Origin: Microbacterium sp. LWH13-1.2
GTDB taxonomy: Bacteria; Actinomycetota; Actinomycetes; Actinomycetales; Microbacteriaceae
Direction of reading: 5' to 3'
Length of the DNA stretch: 64,000 nt
Assembly (NCBI RefSeq): GCF_038397735.1
Contig: NZ_CP151635.1
Span: 1,178,001-1,242,000 of the forward strand
Both the position numbers and the translations under genes were made by a program. The notes below the pieces were generated by a model. It ran no database searches. It saw nothing but the letters and a program-made list of their open reading frames with translations, and was not told the DNA's origin. Positions 16,993-25,044 of the stretch are shown here, in pieces; the first letter of the stretch is position 1, and each line of letters begins with the position of its first letter.

Positions 16993-17023
16993 GAAGCGCG
17001 GCGGCTGTCGGCCGCCGAGCTTC
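16993..17023 (+). terminator. Hairpin terminator after ddl
   Basis: GAAGC-g-CGGCGGC pairs with GCCGCCG-a-GCTTC around a TGTCG loop, just after the ddl stop. There is no T-tract, as is common for actinobacterial terminators. Confidence 0.6.
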
Positions 17024-17056
17024 GTGCGCGTGCGCCTCTCACCTTCGTGCGCTCCT

Positions 17057-17695
17057 CTAACCTGCGTGCGGGGGCTGGGGCGGGTACGTGCCGTTCGTCG
17101 GCGCAGCCGGACCCGCTTGCGGAGGGTACGCGTAGGACCCCGTCGCCGCGTGCCCGGTCGCGGCGACCTGGGCGGTCCGGTCCAGCGCTGACGGAGCAGG
17201 CACCGCTCGATGGATCAGGGCGACGACGAGTGCTGCCAGCCATCCCCAGGTGAGCCCCCACGACACGCCTGCCGTGGCGATCTGGTAGTACTGCGTCATC
17301 GCGTACTCCGCCTGCTCCGTCGGGAGCCTCAGCGCGATGACCACGAGCGGTGCTCGTACGGCCCCGGCGATGGCCGCTGCGACGATCACCGCGCCCCAGG
17401 TGCCGAAGAACACGGCGGCGCCCCGGCCCGGCAGCGCAGCACGTGCGACAGCGCGCACGAAGATCCACGTCAGTCCTGTCAGGACGAGGAGTGCGACGAA
17501 CATCGCGACGAGGGCCATGGGCTGCGCGTTCGGTCGCAGCGCGAAGCCGATGGGATCTTGCAGGATGAACACGCGGGGGACGTTCGGAAGCCCCCACAGC
17601 AGGGTGAGATAGGTGATGAAGCCGCTCAGCAGCGCCCCCACCCCGACCAGGATCGCTGCGACGACGGAGGTTCTGCGCGAGGGGTTGGGGTTCAT
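17057..17695 (-). CDS. Four-helix membrane protein of unknown function
   Basis: This 212-aa protein has four hydrophobic segments (about residues 10-33, 57-82, 92-120 and 135-160) and a cytoplasmic C-terminus rich in Pro, Ala, Tyr and Gly (YAYPPQAGPAAP...TYPPQPPHAG). Proline-rich cytosolic tails of this type occur on many actinobacterial membrane proteins. No enzyme motif is visible and no family is recognised. TAGACT (minus strand, 17707-17702) stands 6 nt before the ATG, so it is probably transcribed alone from a leaderless promoter despite lying downstream of the DUF3515 gene. Confidence 0.7.
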   Translation of the reverse strand: MNPNPSRRTSVVAAILVGVGALLSGFITYLTLLWGLPNVPRVFILQDPIGFALRPNAQPMALVAMFVALLVLTGLTWIFVRAVARAALPGRGAAVFFGTWGAVIVAAAIAGAVRAPLVVIALRLPTEQAEYAMTQYYQIATAGVSWGLTWGWLAALVVALIHRAVPAPSALDRTAQVAATGHAATGSYAYPPQAGPAAPTNGTYPPQPPHAG

Positions 17696-17772
17696 GCGGC
17701 GAGTCTAGGGGCCTCTCGGCAGTCCCTGAGCTGCGTGCTCCGCGCGTCGTCGGTTCGCCCGATGGAGTCCGC

Positions 17773-18267
17773 TCAGCCCTCGTCGGAGGCGTCCTGCGTG
17801 GGAACACGGTCCGTGCAGCGCGCGGTGGCGGGCTGGAGACCGGACTGGATGCTGGTGGAGAGGCTCTCGACGACGGTGCGGAAGTCGATCTCCTCACCGC
17901 GCCGGATGATCACCTCGACCGCGGGATCGCGACCGTAGGTCACCAGCCGCTGCCGCTCCTCTTCCTGGTCGAGGACGAGCCAGTCGACGCTGCCGATCGT
18001 GGTGCACACCTCGGCCGACGGCGCCGGGGGCTCGACGCCGCAGCGGAGCACCACGGTCGGATCTCCCCACGCCCCGGTCGCCTGGGCGTCGGTCCAGACG
18101 CGGTCGAGGTCCCCGACGGCATCCGGGAGCAAGACGGAGACCTCAGCGCACGCGGGATCGTTCGCGTCGTCCGCCGGCTCCAGATGGACGGTGGTGGAGC
18201 ATCCGGAGAGAGCCGCGACGAGGGCCAGCGAGCCCACGAGGACGGCGAGACGGCGAGAACGGGGCAT
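17773..18267 (-). CDS. DUF3515 lipoprotein
   Basis: This 164-aa exported lipoprotein has a basic N-terminus (MPRSRR), a hydrophobic core LAVLVGSLALVAAL, then the lipobox LSGC with Cys23 as the predicted lipidation site. The mature part begins after a Thr-Val-His strand and matches DUF3515 (DPACAEVSVLLPDAVGDLDR, then WGDPTVVLRCGV, then VDWLVLDQEEERQRLVTYGR), an actinobacterial family usually found beside thiL or rsmD, as here. Its role is unknown. It is leaderless: TAGCCT lies 6 nt before the ATG and overlaps the -10 of thiL on the opposite strand. Confidence 0.85.
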   Translation of the reverse strand: MPRSRRLAVLVGSLALVAALSGCSTTVHLEPADDANDPACAEVSVLLPDAVGDLDRVWTDAQATGAWGDPTVVLRCGVEPPAPSAEVCTTIGSVDWLVLDQEEERQRLVTYGRDPAVEVIIRRGEEIDFRTVVESLSTSIQSGLQPATARCTDRVPTQDASDEG

Positions 18268-18273
18268 GCTTCC

Positions 18274-18283
18274 AGGCTACCTT
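18274..18283. promoter_or_regulatory. Overlapping divergent -10 elements of the DUF3515 gene and thiL
   Basis: The 23-bp gap 18268-18290 holds TAGCCT on the minus strand (18279-18274) and TACCTT on the plus strand (18278-18283), sharing two base pairs. Each is 6-7 nt from its start codon. The -35 regions would lie inside the opposite coding sequences. Confidence 0.6.
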
Positions 18284-18290
18284 TGACTGC

Positions 18291-19286
18291 ATGCCCTCCC
18301 GACCTCGCGATGACGATCCGACCCTCGGCGAACTGTCCGAGGGGGAGATCCTCCGCGCGATCCTCGCGCGGACCGCGAAGGCCACGCACACGCTGATCGG
18401 CCCCGGAGACGACGCGGCGGTGATCGCGGCCCCGTCGGGTTCCGTGGTCGCGACGACGGACACGCTCGTGCACGGACCCGACTTCCGACTCGCGTGGTCG
18501 TCGGGATACGACCTCGGCTGGAAGGCCGCCGCGGTGAATCTCGCCGACGTCGCAGCGATGGGCGCTCGACCGACGGCTCTGCTCGTGGCGCTGGCCGTTC
18601 CCCGCGACCTTCGGCTCTCGTTCGTCGAGCGGCTCGCCGACGGGTTCCGCGACGCGTGCGCCGCTCTCGCTCCTGGGTGCGCGGTCGTCGGAGGCGATCT
18701 CACCGTCTCGGACGTGCTCACCGTCGCCGTCACCGCGCTCGGCGACCTCGAAGGACGGCAGCCCGTGACCCGCTCCGGAGCGCGCGTCGGCGATGTCGTG
18801 GCGGTCGCTGGCGAGCTCGGCCACGCCGCGCACGGGCTCTCGGTGCTCTTCGGCAGGTTCCGCGACGGAGAGAAGCCGGTGCCGGTGGATGCCGATGCGC
18901 TGGCCCCGGGGGAGAGAGCCGCCCTCGATGCGCAGCTGAGGCCGTCACCGCCCATCGGCCTCGGCCCGTTCGCCGCCACGGCGGGCGCCACCGCCATGAT
19001 GGACATCTCCGACGGCCTCGCTCTCGATGCGCGGCGGATGGCCGCGGCATCCGAGGTCACGATCGCTCTGGACGCCGCTTCGCTCGGCGGAGACCCGCTG
19101 CGTGCCCTCGCCGGGGGTGAGGACCACGCCCTGCTCGCGACGTTCCCGCCGGGGGTGCTGCCCCCGGGTTTCCGGATCATCGGCGCGGTCGCTCCGCGGG
19201 GCGACCACGATCTGCTGGTCGACGGTGGTCCCGCCGATGTGTCCGGTTGGGATCCCTATCGGGATTGGGACTCGACGTCGGGCTGA
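18291..19286 (+). CDS. thiL: Thiamine-monophosphate kinase
   Basis: This 331-aa enzyme phosphorylates thiamine monophosphate to thiamine diphosphate, the last step of cofactor synthesis. It has the PurM/ThiL fold markers: LIGPGDDAAVIAAPSG near residue 35 (Mg/ATP), TDTLVHGPDFRLAWSS, GWKAAAVNLADVAAMGARPTA near 80, VVGGDLTVSD near 125, MMDISDGLALDARRM near 235 and LAGGEDHALLATFP near 270. It is leaderless from TACCTT. The last 31 nt overlap the convergent rsmD gene. Confidence 0.95.
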   Translation: MPSRPRDDDPTLGELSEGEILRAILARTAKATHTLIGPGDDAAVIAAPSGSVVATTDTLVHGPDFRLAWSSGYDLGWKAAAVNLADVAAMGARPTALLVALAVPRDLRLSFVERLADGFRDACAALAPGCAVVGGDLTVSDVLTVAVTALGDLEGRQPVTRSGARVGDVVAVAGELGHAAHGLSVLFGRFRDGEKPVPVDADALAPGERAALDAQLRPSPPIGLGPFAATAGATAMMDISDGLALDARRMAAASEVTIALDAASLGGDPLRALAGGEDHALLATFPPGVLPPGFRIIGAVAPRGDHDLLVDGGPADVSGWDPYRDWDSTSG

Positions 19287-19858
19287 GCGCCGTCTGCGGA
19301 CTGTGCGGGCGCCGCCCACCACAGCGCCGTGTCGCCATATGTCTTCTCACGGATCAGGTCGAGTCCTGCCGCGACGAGATCGGGTGGCGTGGAGCGGCGC
19401 GCCCGCTCGATGACCACCAGGGCGTCGGGGGAGAGCAGCGGCGCGAGAGCCACGAGATCGGCGGTCATGGCGTCGTCGTCGACGTCGTAGGGCGGGTCGG
19501 AGAACACGAGGTCGTACGGCCCCGTCGCATGCTGCAGAAAGGCTCGCACCGCACTCTGGTGCACTCGGGCGGCGGGCAGCCCGGCTTTGGCGAGCGCTGC
19601 CGCGTTGCGGCGCACGACGGCGGCCGCCTCACGGCCCTTCTCGACGAGGTCGGCGCTCAGCGCTCCGCGGCTGAGAGTCTCCAGGCCGAGGGCGCCCGAT
19701 CCGGCGTAGAGGTCGAGGACGCGCGCTTCGGCGATCGCATCCATCGACTCCAGCGCTCCGAAGAGGGACTCGCGCACGCGGTCGCTGGTCGGTCGTGTGC
19801 CCGCGTGCGGCACGTCCAGTCGCGTTCCTCGTGCCTTCCCGGCGATGATCCTCGTCAC
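19256..19858 (-). CDS. rsmD: 16S rRNA (guanine(966)-N(2))-methyltransferase
   Basis: This 200-aa SAM-dependent enzyme begins with a GTG read as MTRIIAGKARGTRLDVPHAG. TRPTSDRVRESLFGAL is followed by the SAM loop VLDLYAGSGALGLETLSRGA (about 47-66) and the catalytic N6/N2-amino motif DLVFSDPPYDV (about 117-127). It methylates G966 of 16S rRNA during 30S assembly. TATCGT (minus strand, 19870-19865) lies 6 nt from the GTG, a leaderless promoter. It is convergent with and overlaps thiL, and divergent from recG. Confidence 0.94.
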   Translation of the reverse strand: MTRIIAGKARGTRLDVPHAGTRPTSDRVRESLFGALESMDAIAEARVLDLYAGSGALGLETLSRGALSADLVEKGREAAAVVRRNAAALAKAGLPAARVHQSAVRAFLQHATGPYDLVFSDPPYDVDDDAMTADLVALAPLLSPDALVVIERARRSTPPDLVAAGLDLIREKTYGDTALWWAAPAQSADGAQPDVESQSR

Positions 19859-19919
19859 CCGTTCACGATACGACAGCCGGGGCGCACGCCGTGTCGGTGC
19901 AGCCTCCTAGACTCGGAGC

Positions 19920-22094
19920 ATGTCGCTCACGCTCGATTCGTCTCTGGAGGAGGCGCTCGGCGTCACCCCTGCGAAGACCCTCGATCGGGCGTTCCGCATG
20001 AAGACGGTCGGCGATCTGCTCTCGCATTATCCGCGGCGGTACGCCGATCCCGGTGAGCTGACCCCGATCCGCGAACTCCCTCTCGGTGAGACGGTGACGA
20101 TCGTCGCCGAGGTGCTGTCCTCGAGCGCCAGGGCCATGCGCAACCGCCGGGGAGCCATGGTCGACGTCGTGATCGGCGACGGCATCGGCAAGATGTCCCT
20201 CACCTTCTTCGCGAAGAACCTGGGAGCCGCCAAATGGCGCTCGGAAGACCTGGCCGTCGGGCGCCGAGGCGTCTTCTCGGGCAAGGTCGGCGAGTTCAAC
20301 GGAATGACGCAGTTCGCGCACCCGGAGTATGAGCTCTTCGACGACGAGGATGCGGCACGGCGTCGAGCAGATGCTCGGGCGGCCGTGCTGATACCCATCT
20401 ACCCGGCCACGGCGAGCCTGCAGACGTGGCAGATCGCGAAGTTCATCACGCGCGTGCTCGACGGACTCGGAGAGGTGCCTGAGCCGCTGACCGCGGAGGT
20501 CCGTACCAAGGAGGAGCTGTTGACCGCGCGCGAGGCGCTCGAGCAGATCCACCGTCCTCAGACGCGCAACGACATCGATCCGGCCGTCCGCACGCTGCGT
20601 ATGCACGAGGCGCTCACGCTGCAGACGGCGCTCCTGCAGCAGCGTGATGCCGTCAGAGCGCTCTCGGCGACGGCGCGACCGGCGACGCCCGGCGGGCTGC
20701 TCGACCGATTCGACGCCTCGCTGCCCTACGAACTCACCCCGGATCAGCAGACGGTCGGAGCGCAGCTCGCCGAGGACCTCGTCGGATCCTGGCCGATGAA
20801 CCGGCTCGTGCAGGGTGAGGTCGGCTCGGGAAAGACACTGGTCGCGCTGCGGGCCATGCTGCAGGTCGCCGAGTCCGGGGGACAGGCCGCTCTCATCGCG
20901 CCGACCGAGGTGCTCGCGGGGCAGCACCTGCGATCGATCGCGAAGATGCTCGGACCGCAACTGGGCCCGCTGGTGATGCCGACGTTGTTGACCGGACAGA
21001 TGCCGGCGGCTGAGCGCCGCAAGGCCGCCCTCCGAGTGGCGTCAGGGCAGGCGCTCATCGTCGTCGGCACCCATGCGCTGCTCGGCGAGAAGACGACCTT
21101 CGCCGACCTCGGCCTCGTCGTCGTCGACGAGCAGCATCGCTTCGGAGTCGAGCAGCGCGAGGCGCTTCGGGCCAAGGGGTCGAGCCCGCATGCGCTCGTG
21201 CTCACCGCGACACCGATCCCGCGCACCGTGGCCATGACCGTCTTCGGCGACCTCGACACCTCGGTCATCCGGACGATGCCGAAGGGCCGAGCGGGAATCG
21301 AGTCGTTCGTCGCTCCGTTGGCCGAGCACCCAGGATGGTTCAACCGGGTGTGGGAGCGCGCGGCCGAGGAGATCGCCCAGGGACGCCAGGTGTTCGCGGT
21401 GTGCGCCGCGATCGACACGACGAAGAAGACGGCAGAGGCGGGGGAGCAGCCGCTCGTCCAGCCCGAGGGGGCATCCGGACCCCGGTGGGGCGTGGTGCAG
21501 CTCGACGAGGCTCTCGAGACGCACCCGAAGCTGGGCACTCTGCGAAGGGCGGTCCTGCACGGACGCATGCCGTCGGATGAGAAGGATGCGATCATGCAGG
21601 CGTTCGCCCGCGGCGAGATCGACCTGCTGATCGCGACGACCGTGATCGAGGTCGGAGTCGACGTTCCCAACGCCTCGACGATGATCGTGCTCGACGCCGA
21701 TCGATTCGGAGTGTCGCAGCTGCACCAGCTGCGCGGCCGTGTCGGTCGAGGAGGAGTCCCCGGCCTGTGTCTGCTGGTGACCGAGGCAGAGGCGGGATCG
21801 GTCGCACGAGAGAGGGTCGATGCGGTGTCGGCCACTCTCGACGGCTTCGCACTGGCCGAGGTCGATCTCGATCTGCGTGGTGAAGGCGACGTTCTCGGGT
21901 CCGCCCAGGCAGGCGTCCGCTCGTCCCTCAAGCTGCTCCGGGTGGTCAAGGACTCCGGACTGATCGTCCGGGCGCGCGAACTGGCCGAGGGGATCCTCGC
22001 CGCAGATCCTGATCTCGACGCGAACCCTGGCCTGCGATCGGCGATCGAGCGGCGGGTGAGCGACGACGACCGTGCAGCCCTGGCGAAGAACTGA
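19920..22094 (+). CDS. recG: ATP-dependent DNA helicase RecG
   Basis: This 724-aa fork-regression helicase has an N-terminal wedge/OB region (SHYPRRYADPGELTPIREL, then ARAMRNRRGAMVDVVIGDG, about 40-95), then the SF2 motor: Q-motif ELTPDQQTVG, Walker A GEVGSGKTLVALRAM (about 300), DEQHRFGVEQREALR (motif II, here DEQH), TATPIPRTVAMTVFGDLD, and C-terminal motifs RQVFAVCAAIDTTKKT, IATTVIEVGVDVPNASTMIV and QLHQLRGRVGRGG. TAGACT (19908-19913) lies 6 nt before the ATG, so it is leaderless. coaD follows with its own promoter. Confidence 0.96.
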   Translation: MSLTLDSSLEEALGVTPAKTLDRAFRMKTVGDLLSHYPRRYADPGELTPIRELPLGETVTIVAEVLSSSARAMRNRRGAMVDVVIGDGIGKMSLTFFAKNLGAAKWRSEDLAVGRRGVFSGKVGEFNGMTQFAHPEYELFDDEDAARRRADARAAVLIPIYPATASLQTWQIAKFITRVLDGLGEVPEPLTAEVRTKEELLTAREALEQIHRPQTRNDIDPAVRTLRMHEALTLQTALLQQRDAVRALSATARPATPGGLLDRFDASLPYELTPDQQTVGAQLAEDLVGSWPMNRLVQGEVGSGKTLVALRAMLQVAESGGQAALIAPTEVLAGQHLRSIAKMLGPQLGPLVMPTLLTGQMPAAERRKAALRVASGQALIVVGTHALLGEKTTFADLGLVVVDEQHRFGVEQREALRAKGSSPHALVLTATPIPRTVAMTVFGDLDTSVIRTMPKGRAGIESFVAPLAEHPGWFNRVWERAAEEIAQGRQVFAVCAAIDTTKKTAEAGEQPLVQPEGASGPRWGVVQLDEALETHPKLGTLRRAVLHGRMPSDEKDAIMQAFARGEIDLLIATTVIEVGVDVPNASTMIVLDADRFGVSQLHQLRGRVGRGGVPGLCLLVTEAEAGSVARERVDAVSATLDGFALAEVDLDLRGEGDVLGSAQAGVRSSLKLLRVVKDSGLIVRARELAEGILAADPDLDANPGLRSAIERRVSDDDRAALAKN

Positions 22095-22124
22095 CCTGCA
22101 GAAGGCGTGCCCTAGGCTGGTGGC

Positions 22125-22622
22125 ATGAGCAGCCGGATCGCCGTCGTCCCGGGTTCCTTCGACCCGCCGACCCTTGGTCACCTCGACGTCATCCGTCGCG
22201 CGGCCAAGCTGTATGACGAGCTCCATGTGCTCGTCGTGCACAACCCGGGCAAGGAGGCGATGCTGCCGATCGCGCAGCGGATGTCGCTGATCGAGCAGTC
22301 GATAGCCGAAGAAGGCATCGGCGACAACGTCGTCGTGGGCTCCTGGAGCATGGGCCTGCTGGTCGACTACGCGCGAGATGTCGGCGCAGGGGTCCTGGTC
22401 AAGGGGATCCGTTCGCAGATCGATGTCGCCTATGAATCGCCGATGGCGATCGTCAACCGTCACCTCGCCGACATCGAGACCGTGTTCCTGCTGCCCGATC
22501 CGGCGCATGCGCTCGTGTCGAGCTCGCTGGTGCGTCAGGTCGCGGGGCTCGGCGGCGACGTGTCACCGTTCGTCCCGCCTGCGGTCGCGGCGTTCCTCGA
22601 TACGGGGTCGCGCGGCATCTGA
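22125..22622 (+). CDS. coaD: Phosphopantetheine adenylyltransferase
   Basis: This 165-aa nucleotidyltransferase converts 4'-phosphopantetheine and ATP to dephospho-CoA, the penultimate step of CoA synthesis. It starts [20 protein letters not shown] with the TxGH nucleotide motif, then [42 protein letters not shown] (about 88-109) and the C-terminal [20 protein letters not shown]. Length is normal. TAGGCT (22113-22118) is 6 nt before the ATG: a leaderless message. Confidence 0.96.
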   Translation: MSSRIAVVPGSFDPPTLGHLDVIRRAAKLYDELHVLVVHNPGKEAMLPIAQRMSLIEQSIAEEGIGDNVVVGSWSMGLLVDYARDVGAGVLVKGIRSQIDVAYESPMAIVNRHLADIETVFLLPDPAHALVSSSLVRQVAGLGGDVSPFVPPAVAAFLDTGSRGI

Positions 22623-22693
22623 CCCGACCGTCCGAGGCAGCGCGCACAGCGCGGAACCAGCCCCGAACGACACAGAGCCGGTACCATTGCGGG

Positions 22694-23254
22694 GTGCGTT
22701 CCCGAATGAGTGGCCCTTTCGTCCTCCCCGTCCGCGACATCGTCCGAAAGCCAGGCGAGATGCGCGAGCATGAGTTCTCCGTCACCCTGCGCGAAGCGTG
22801 GGGAGAGGGGATCGTGGCGTATGAAGCAGGATCCGAGCTCGATCTGGATGTGCGTCTCGAGTCGGTCCACGAGGGCATCCTGGTGTCCGGAACGGCCGAT
22901 GCGGAGTACTCCGGCGTGTGCGGAAGATGCCTCATCGACATCGCTCGGCCCGTCGAAGTCGAGTTCCAGGAGCTTTTCGCGTATCCTGGTGAGGAAGAAA
23001 CTGACTTCGAGGTTCAAGACGACCACGTGGATCTTGAAACTCTAGTCAGGGATGCGGCCGTGTTGTCGCTTCCATTTCAGCCGGTGTGTCAGCCGGATTG
23101 CCCCGGGCTTGACCCGAAGACGGGCGAGAGACTGACCGCGAGCACCGGAACGGAGCAGGACGCTCCCATCGATCCTCGGTGGAGTGCGCTCCAGAACATC
23201 ACAGACCAAGACGGCACGGAAGAATCTCGTGCCGTCGAGAAAGAAGAGAGCTAG
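22694..23254 (+). CDS. YceD/DUF177 family protein
   Basis: This 186-aa protein is of the DUF177 (YceD) family that almost always precedes rpmF and is implicated in ribosome or 23S rRNA maturation. It shows FVLPVRDIVRKPGEMREHEF at the start, VSGTADAEYSGVCGRCLIDI with a CxxC near residue 77 and VCQPDCPGLDPKTGERL with CxxxC near 138, probably a zinc site joining the two. TACCAT (22682-22687) lies 6 nt before the GTG at 22694, supporting that start over the ATG at 22706. rpmF begins 2 nt after its stop. Confidence 0.88.
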   Translation: MRSRMSGPFVLPVRDIVRKPGEMREHEFSVTLREAWGEGIVAYEAGSELDLDVRLESVHEGILVSGTADAEYSGVCGRCLIDIARPVEVEFQELFAYPGEEETDFEVQDDHVDLETLVRDAAVLSLPFQPVCQPDCPGLDPKTGERLTASTGTEQDAPIDPRWSALQNITDQDGTEESRAVEKEES

Positions 23255-23256
23255 TC

Positions 23257-23466
23257 ATGGCTGGTAACCCCCCGAAGCGCAAGGTATCCCGTTCGAACAC
23301 CCGCTCGCGCCGTGCGCAGTGGAAGGCGGCGCCCGTCGCGCTCGTCAAGACGATCGAGAACGGCCAGGTCGTCTACAGCCGTCCCCACCAGGCGAAGGTC
23401 GTCACCGACTCGCAGGGCACCGAGCTGTTCCTCGAGTACAAGGGCCGCAAGGTCGCTGACGTCTGA
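23257..23466 (+). CDS. rpmF: 50S ribosomal protein L32
   Basis: This 69-aa basic protein begins MAGNPPKRKVSRSNTRSRRA, the L32 signature. The C-terminal half has no cysteine, so it is the zinc-free form of L32; the zinc form would have two CxxC pairs. Actinobacteria often keep both forms under zinc control. It is translated with the DUF177 gene upstream and followed by rnc. Confidence 0.95.
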   Translation: MAGNPPKRKVSRSNTRSRRAQWKAAPVALVKTIENGQVVYSRPHQAKVVTDSQGTELFLEYKGRKVADV

Positions 23467-23483
23467 GTCGCGACTTCACGACT

Positions 23484-24176
23484 GTGACTAAGGTCCCTGG
23501 GGGGACGAAACCGCTCCCAGAGAAGCTCCGCGTCGAAATCGACGCGGAGCTTCTGGAGTTGGCACTCACCCACCGCTCCTACGCGTACGAGCACGGCGGG
23601 ATCCCGCACAACGAACGTCTCGAATTCCTCGGAGACTCGGTGCTCGGTCAGGCTGTGACCGTGATGCTCTTCACGACCCATCCGGGGCTCGACGAAGGCG
23701 AACTCGCGAAGCGGCGTGCGAGCGTCGTGTCGACCGTCGCTCTCGCGGAGGTCGCTCGAGGCCTCGATCTGGGCAGACATCTGCTCCTCGGACGCGGAGA
23801 AGAGCAGACGGGCGGCCGCAACAAGGACTCGATCCTCGCGGACACGATGGAGGCGGTGATCGGGGCGACCTACCTGTCGGCAGGTCCCGATGCCGCCACC
23901 GACCTCGTGCTGCGGCTCACCGAGCCGCTGCTCGCCGACCCCGAGCGGTACGGCGCGGCCATGGACCCGAAGACGAGTCTTCAGGAGCTGGCCGCGAAGC
24001 TGGGCGCGACACCGCCTGCGTACTCCATCGAGGCGAGCGGCCCCGACCATGATCGCCGTTTCGTCGCCACGGTTTCTGTCGGCGACGTCGCGATGACCGG
24101 CAAAGGCAGCAGCAAGAAGACGGCCGAGATGGCGGCGGCGCTCAGCGCATGGCGCTTCCTCAACGAGCGTGCCTGA
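23484..24176 (+). CDS. rnc: Ribonuclease III
   Basis: This 230-aa double-strand-specific RNase processes rRNA precursors. The catalytic signature NERLEFLGDSVLGQAVT is near residue 43, with downstream acids in DSILADTMEAVIGATYLSAG (about 114-133). The double-stranded RNA-binding domain runs from about 160 (DPKTSLQELAAKLGATPPAYSI ... KGSSKKTAEMAAALSAWRFL). The start is the GTG at 23484. The 3' end overlaps mutM by 8 nt. Confidence 0.96.
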   Translation: MTKVPGGTKPLPEKLRVEIDAELLELALTHRSYAYEHGGIPHNERLEFLGDSVLGQAVTVMLFTTHPGLDEGELAKRRASVVSTVALAEVARGLDLGRHLLLGRGEEQTGGRNKDSILADTMEAVIGATYLSAGPDAATDLVLRLTEPLLADPERYGAAMDPKTSLQELAAKLGATPPAYSIEASGPDHDRRFVATVSVGDVAMTGKGSSKKTAEMAAALSAWRFLNERA

Positions 24177-25032
24177 GCTCCCTGAAGTCGAAGTCGTCCG
24201 TGCGGGGCTCGCTCCCGCCGCGATCGGTTCCGTCATCACCGCGGTGACGGTCCTCGACGAGCGCGCGCTGACGCGCCATGCCGCGGGGCCTGCCGACTTC
24301 GTCGCCCGGCTCGAAGGTCGCACCTTCACCGATGCCTCCCGTCGAGGCAAGTTCCTCTGGCTCCCGCTCGATTCAGACGACTCGGCTCTGATCGCGCACC
24401 TCGGAATGAGCGGTCAGATGCTGCTCCGCTCCCCGGATGCCACCGCAGAGCGGCACGAGCGGATCCGGATGAACATCGAGCATCCTCGTCACGGTGAGCT
24501 CGCGATCGTCTTCGCCGACCAGCGCACGTTCGGGTCCCTCGCGGTCGACCGCCTCCTGCTGGACGGGCCGACTCCCGTGCCCACCCAGGTCGCGCACATC
24601 GCTCGCGACCCGATGGACCCCCACTTCGACGACACCGGGTTCCTTCTCGCGTTGCGCCGACGCGGGAGCGCGATTAAGCGGGTTCTCCTCGATCAGCAGG
24701 TCATCAGCGGGGTCGGCAACATCTACGCTGACGAGTCGCTCTGGGCGGCCCGCATCCATCCCGAGACCCGGGCGAGTTCGCTCTCCAGGCAGGCGGCGAT
24801 GCGCCTCCTCGCCGAGGTGCGAACCGTCCTCGCCAAAGCCCTCGCTGAGGGCGGCACCAGCTTCGACGCGCAGTACGTGAACGTGAACGGTCAGGCGGGC
24901 TACTTCGCGCACTCGCTCAACGCCTACGGTCGTGGCGGGCAGCCGTGCCCTCGGTGCGGTGGACTCATCCGGCGGGAGGCATTCATGAACAGATCGAGTC
25001 ACTACTGCCCCCGCTGCCAGCGCCGACGCTGA
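24169..25032 (+). CDS. mutM: Formamidopyrimidine-DNA glycosylase
   Basis: This 287-aa base-excision repair enzyme removes 8-oxoguanine and Fapy lesions. After the GTG start it reads PELPEVEVVRAGL with the catalytic N-terminal Pro2 and Glu3. SRRGKFLWLPLD holds the beta-strand Lys. HLGMSGQM and RIRMNIEHPRHGELAIVFADQRTFG follow, then the helix-two-turn-helix LDQQVISGVGNIYADESLWAARIHP (about 177-200) and the zinc finger CPRCGGLIRREAFMNRSSHY-CPRC at the end. It is coupled to rnc by an 8-nt overlap. Confidence 0.96.
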   Translation: MPELPEVEVVRAGLAPAAIGSVITAVTVLDERALTRHAAGPADFVARLEGRTFTDASRRGKFLWLPLDSDDSALIAHLGMSGQMLLRSPDATAERHERIRMNIEHPRHGELAIVFADQRTFGSLAVDRLLLDGPTPVPTQVAHIARDPMDPHFDDTGFLLALRRRGSAIKRVLLDQQVISGVGNIYADESLWAARIHPETRASSLSRQAAMRLLAEVRTVLAKALAEGGTSFDAQYVNVNGQAGYFAHSLNAYGRGGQPCPRCGGLIRREAFMNRSSHYCPRCQRRR

Positions 25033-25044
25033 CCGACCGTACCG

